64,000 nt of DNA from Microvirga ossetica. Its GTDB lineage: Bacteria > Pseudomonadota > Alphaproteobacteria > Rhizobiales > Beijerinckiaceae. Made by a program: the position numbers and the translations under genes. Below the pieces are notes generated by a model. That model was not told the origin of the DNA. It saw only the letters and a program-made list of their open reading frames with translations, and searched no databases. Of this stretch, positions 63,822 to 64,000 are shown piece after piece; position 1 is the stretch's first letter, and every line of letters begins with the position of its first letter. Location: the NCBI RefSeq assembly GCF_002741015.1, contig NZ_CP016616.1, positions 479,501 to 543,500 of the forward strand, in the 5' to 3' direction.

Positions 63822-64000
63822 CTATGCTTCTGGTTGACGCTTTGGCCGGGAGTTGTTCGCCTGAACCTTATGCTCCTCTTCCTCCGCCAGCCTCTCAAGG
63901 CGCTCGGCTGTCTCAAGGAGCTGCTCGCGTGCCTCGTCGATCGAGAGCTTCTGAACCATGGTCCGGATCTCTTGCGCCTGCCGGCGATACTCCGCCACTT
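63822..64000 (-). CDS. Small coiled-coil protein, 5' end off the window
   Basis: The minus-strand frame is open from the right edge to a TAG at 63824-63822. The visible residues AEYRRQAQEIRTMVQKLS, EAREQLLETAERLERLAEEE and a polar tail match a common short rhizobial protein type with the pattern A..YR..A...R......AR..L...A..Y..LAE, of unknown function. The start lies to the right of the window. 63619-63821 contains no other gene. Confidence 0.6.
   Translation of the reverse strand, partial: VAEYRRQAQEIRTMVQKLSIDEAREQLLETAERLERLAEEEEHKVQANNSRPKRQPEA

Noticed and set aside
1..64000. CRISPR arrays, rRNA and tRNA genes
   Set aside because: I saw no regularly spaced repeats, and no stretch resembled rRNA or a tRNA cloverleaf. 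A tRNA scan was not possible here.

Overview
The window is high-GC DNA that reads as an alphaproteobacterium of the Rhizobiales (Hyphomicrobiales), possibly a Methylobacteriaceae/Microvirga-like genome. The grounds are a DUF1476 gene, a RHE_PE00001/DUF1612 protein, BKACE and DUF1254 proteins, IclR-controlled RbsABC-type transporters, and IS1182, IS91, IS5, IS66 and IS110 elements. The genus is inference only. The right third looks like accessory or plasmid-like DNA, rich in insertion sequences and pseudogenes.

Region 1 (1-14.7 kb), tricarboxylate locus. A TctB-TctA tricarboxylate transporter lies upstream of a convergent three-gene operon: TctD response regulator, TctE kinase and a periplasmic binding protein. 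Diverging from tctD is a gene pair that looks like a two-subunit ATP-citrate lyase (428 aa ATP-grasp subunit, 900 aa fused SCS-alpha/citrate-synthase-like subunit). It is followed by a TerC membrane protein, a hotdog thioesterase and a Tam-like methyltransferase. Three direct-repeat boxes (GTCAGGTT repeated every 11 bp) lie upstream of a DUF1476 gene, the transporter and the tctD/acl pair, suggesting a TctD regulon. No intact TctC is present.

Region 2 (14.8-26.6 kb), mobile and decayed DNA. It holds an isolated OLD-like ATPase/Toprim protein, an IS1182 element with terminal repeats, an IS91-type pair (tyrosine recombinase plus HUH transposase), a DUF1254 protein, decayed HlyD and SDR genes and two small alpha/beta-barrel proteins.

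Region 3 (26-51 kb), catabolic island. Two long minus-strand operons carry two sugar/polyol-type ABC transporters, a Zn-dependent dehydrogenase, a TIM-barrel isomerase/dehydratase-like protein, a hydroxyquinol-type intradiol dioxygenase, maleylacetate reductase, several SDRs, a beta-keto-acid cleavage enzyme (BKACE) and a two-subunit 3-oxoacid CoA-transferase. Two paralogous IclR regulators lie between them. A shared operator-like motif (TGTGC-N7-GCAC) precedes both operons and also lies between the YciI and second IclR genes. I infer a pathway that imports a cyclic polyol or similar compound, dehydrogenates and dehydrates it to hydroxyquinol, cleaves the ring and feeds 3-oxoadipate to BKACE and the CoA-transferase. 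One transporter ATPase is out of frame through a 32-bp tandem duplication, and one SDR carries an in-frame amber codon.

Region 4 (39.4-42 kb and 51-64 kb). An IS5-type transposase gene is split precisely by a 1.69-kb element encoding a serine recombinase. Further right are an Lrp/AsnC regulator, a second DUF1254 protein, a DUF1612 protein, an IS66-type transposase, and a serine recombinase gene split by an IS110-type element with a structured 3' non-coding end (candidate bridge RNA). Small, decayed and partial genes follow.
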